From contig NZ_CAJTQC010000002.1 of the NCBI RefSeq assembly GCF_910578445.1, positions 158,034 to 222,033 of the forward strand: 64,000 bases of DNA, read 5' to 3'. Positions within the stretch are counted from its first letter, which is position 1, and every line of letters begins with the position of its first letter. Of the stretch, positions 62,118-64,000 are shown in pieces. Below the pieces are notes generated by a model. It searched no databases. It had not been told where the DNA came from and saw only the letters and a list, made by a program, of their open reading frames with translations. The stretch is from an uncultured Duncaniella sp. (GTDB taxonomy: Bacteria; Bacteroidota; Bacteroidia; Bacteroidales; Muribaculaceae). The position numbers and the translations under genes were made by a program.

Positions 62118-62842
62118 TGCGTGGCAGTCTCGTTCGGATAATGAAGAAACGTTCCGCTACACTTCGGACCATGCGTTCGCTCCCGGTCATAGCCGTGGCG
62201 TGTCTGCTGCTTGTCTCTGTCGTTGTGTCAGGATGTAAGGACAGCGACCCGGTAGGGATGGGCAACGTGGATGCCTCAAAGACTCCGACTATGCTCACAC
62301 GCGATGTCGAGACTCTTATTTCGGATTCCGGGGTCACGCGCTTCCGCATCGTCACACCGATATGGTATGTCTACGATGAGGTTGATGAGCCTTACTGGAG
62401 TTTCCCTGAAGGACTGAATCTGGATAAATATGACAATTTCTTCCGTCGTGAGGCGACGGTCGAGGCCGATTCTGCTGTCTACTTCAAGAACAAGCAGCTT
62501 TGGCGTCTTGACGGGAATGTCAACATCACCAATGTGATGAACGAGAAGTTCCTCACCAATCAGCTTTATTGGGATCAACGTCAGCACAAGCTCTATTCCG
62601 ATTCGTTCATCCATATAGAACGGCCTGACAAGGTGCTTGAGGGCTATGGATTTGATTCCAATGAGCAGCTGACCCGCTATACTATCCGGAAAGTGTCGGG
62701 AATCTTTCCTGCGGGAGCTTTCCGTCCGGGTGGCCGTGGAGCGGTATCAGCCTCTCAAAGTGAAGATAGTGAGCCCGAGGAGTCAGATGATGACAATCCG
62801 GTGCAAGATAATGACAGCATAACAAAAGCATCTGAAAAATGA
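62117..62842 (+). CDS. lptC: LPS export ABC transporter periplasmic protein LptC
   Basis: LptC links the inner-membrane LptBFG complex to LptA and carries lipopolysaccharide across the periplasm. The 241-residue protein has a hydrophobic start with a lipobox (VVSGC). The LptC/OstA-like beta-jelly-roll strands follow (FRIVTPIWYVYDE, AVYFKNKQLWRLDGNVNITN) with KVLEGYGFDSNEQLTRYTI. A second ATG at 62141 (MKKRSA) is a reasonable alternative start. I preferred the first because it overlaps the previous stop. The C-terminal 45 residues are acidic and low in complexity. It overlaps the next gene by 4 bases. Confidence 0.85.
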   Translation: MRGSLVRIMKKRSATLRTMRSLPVIAVACLLLVSVVVSGCKDSDPVGMGNVDASKTPTMLTRDVETLISDSGVTRFRIVTPIWYVYDEVDEPYWSFPEGLNLDKYDNFFRREATVEADSAVYFKNKQLWRLDGNVNITNVMNEKFLTNQLYWDQRQHKLYSDSFIHIERPDKVLEGYGFDSNEQLTRYTIRKVSGIFPAGAFRPGGRGAVSASQSEDSEPEESDDDNPVQDNDSITKASEK

Positions 62843-64000
62843 CACTTACAGCGTGGATTATCCTATCCGTAGTCTCTCTCTGTTTTTCGGCTCTCTTTTC
62901 GGGTGTCGAGATTGCCTATATCTCGGCTGACCGTGTGAGGGTCGGACTTGATACAAACAGAGGCGGACTGATCAACAATATCATAGGTCGCTACTATTCC
63001 CATTCCGATTTCTTTATATCCACCATACTCGTTGGCAACAATATTATGCTTGTCATCTACGGTATGGGGGCGGCTGCACTGCTCGAACCGTGGATTGAAG
63101 CAAATATATCCGACAATCAGGCTGTAATACTTGTGTTGCAGACCATAGTCTCCACTTTGGTGATTCTTTTTACGGGTGAGTTTCTTCCGAAATCCATTTT
63201 CCGCATCAATCCGAACACTTCGTTAAAAATATCCGCTTTGCCGGTTTATTTTTTCTACATCGTGCTCTATCCCGTCTCATGGTTCACTTCATGGCTGTCG
63301 AAGATGTTGATGAAGCTCGCCGGCATAAAGGCGGAGGACACGCGTCTCGGCGTGTTGTCAATAACCGATCTTAACGATTATCTTGAGACTAAAATCGACG
63401 ACCTTGAGAATCCTCAGGAGGTGGAGGTTGAAAACGAAGTGAAGATTTTTCACAATGCGCTCGATTTCTCGACCACACAGCTTCGCGACTGTATGGCTCC
63501 GCGCAATGAGCTTGTGGCCGTCGACATCGACACCACGACACGCGAAGAACTCTCGGAACTATTCACCTCGTCCGGACGAAGCAAGATTCTGGTCTACAAG
63601 GAGGATATTGACAATGTCGTTGGCTATGTGCATGTGTCTGAGCTTTTCGATCCCGGGAGGAATTGGAAAGAGCATATAAAAGAAGTCCTTTATGCACCCG
63701 ACACACTCCTTGCAAATACGATGATGCGCCGTCTGCTCAGTGAAAAGCGTTCGATGGCAGTTGTCGTCGATGAGTTCGGCGGGACAGCCGGTCTTGTGAC
63801 GCTCGAGGATCTCGTCGAGGAAATCTTCGGTGATATTCAGGATGAGCACGACAAAACCAGATTTACGGCCACGGAAATCGAGCCCGGTGTGTTTGAATTT
63901 TCAGGCCGTATCGAAGTCCGTACTCTCCGCGACGAGTTCCGCTTGGATATTCCGGAAGATGATGAATATCAGACACTGGCAGGATATATCATCCATGAGA
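62839..64000 (+). CDS. CorC/HlyC (CNNM)-family protein, 3' end outside window
   Basis: The frame is open for 387 codons to the window end. The CNNM/DUF21 membrane domain occupies about residues 1-130 (GVEIAYISADRVRV, FISTILVGNNIMLV, GEFLPKSIFRINPN). Two CBS domains follow (about 200-330; RNELVAVDIDTTTREELSEL, RSMAVVVDEFGGTAGLVTLE). The start of the CorC_HlyC domain comes last (DEYQTLAGYIIHE). Such proteins are linked to magnesium/cobalt handling, and a relative, GldE, to gliding motility in Bacteroidetes. No frameshift is seen. ATGA overlap with lptC shows co-transcription. Confidence 0.88.
   Translation, partial: MTLTAWIILSVVSLCFSALFSGVEIAYISADRVRVGLDTNRGGLINNIIGRYYSHSDFFISTILVGNNIMLVIYGMGAAALLEPWIEANISDNQAVILVLQTIVSTLVILFTGEFLPKSIFRINPNTSLKISALPVYFFYIVLYPVSWFTSWLSKMLMKLAGIKAEDTRLGVLSITDLNDYLETKIDDLENPQEVEVENEVKIFHNALDFSTTQLRDCMAPRNELVAVDIDTTTREELSELFTSSGRSKILVYKEDIDNVVGYVHVSELFDPGRNWKEHIKEVLYAPDTLLANTMMRRLLSEKRSMAVVVDEFGGTAGLVTLEDLVEEIFGDIQDEHDKTRFTATEIEPGVFEFSGRIEVRTLRDEFRLDIPEDDEYQTLAGYIIHE

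Noticed and set aside
1..64000. CRISPR arrays, rRNA and tRNA genes
   Set aside because: No regularly spaced repeats, and no rRNA or tRNA signature sequences, were recognised on reading; a covariance-model search could still find a small RNA.

Overview
This window is a 64 kb piece of a Bacteroidales chromosome, most likely from the Muribaculaceae or a close relative. The evidence is a type IX secretion sortase (PorU), parE-coaD-ctpA and coaX-barrel-lptC-CorC gene orders that I recall from Bacteroidales, DUF4421 and DUF4450 proteins, OMP_b-brl_3-type barrels, and promoters of the Bacteroidetes type (TTTG, about 20 bases, TAnnTTTG). No rRNA, tRNA or CRISPR array was recognised.

Layout. 1-5.1 kb: parE, coaD, a CtpA-type protease, a 17-codon remnant of a DUF4332 gene, a bidirectional terminator and a lipoprotein with LEA-like repeats. 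5.2-9.4 kb: porU and a GH25 lysozyme lipoprotein. 9.5-23.2 kb: a pectin (rhamnogalacturonan/polygalacturonan) degradation cluster with two GH28, a GH105, a GH106, a DUF4450 protein, a six-hairpin glycosidase-like protein and a CE12 acetylesterase. It has no SusC/SusD pair. A 319-bp MITE-like element with nested hairpins sits inside the four-gene minus-strand operon. 23.3-27.3 kb: an outer-membrane barrel, LytS-type kinase and LytTR regulator in one operon. 27.4-31.7 kb: a six-gene arsenic operon (arsR, arsF-like, arsG-like, Cys-rich thioredoxin, permease, arsC) enclosed by two 102-bp direct repeats that differ at one base. 31.9-36.3 kb: a TlpA-like thioredoxin, then an ABC-permease-GntR-unknown operon with a palindrome at its predicted transcription start. 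36.6-41.8 kb: minus-strand housekeeping genes (aroK, an alanine-dehydrogenase-like gene, RNase HI; ruvB, flippase). 42.0-49.7 kb: a U32 protease, a TolC-HlyD-ABC2-ABC2 exporter without a local ATPase, and a DUF4421 protein. 49.8-64 kb: yccF, rpsA, a lipoprotein, a YfhO membrane protein, a small 'HSPF' protein, xerD, greA, a HIT protein, menA, an FtsB/DivIC-like protein, coaX, an outer-membrane barrel, lptC and the start of a CorC/HlyC-family gene cut by the window end.

The most interesting regions are the repeat-bounded arsenic island, the MITE-like insertion in the pectin operon, the self-contained barrel/kinase/regulator operon, and the GntR-controlled ABC operon. All functional names come from reading motifs and gene order; no database search was run.
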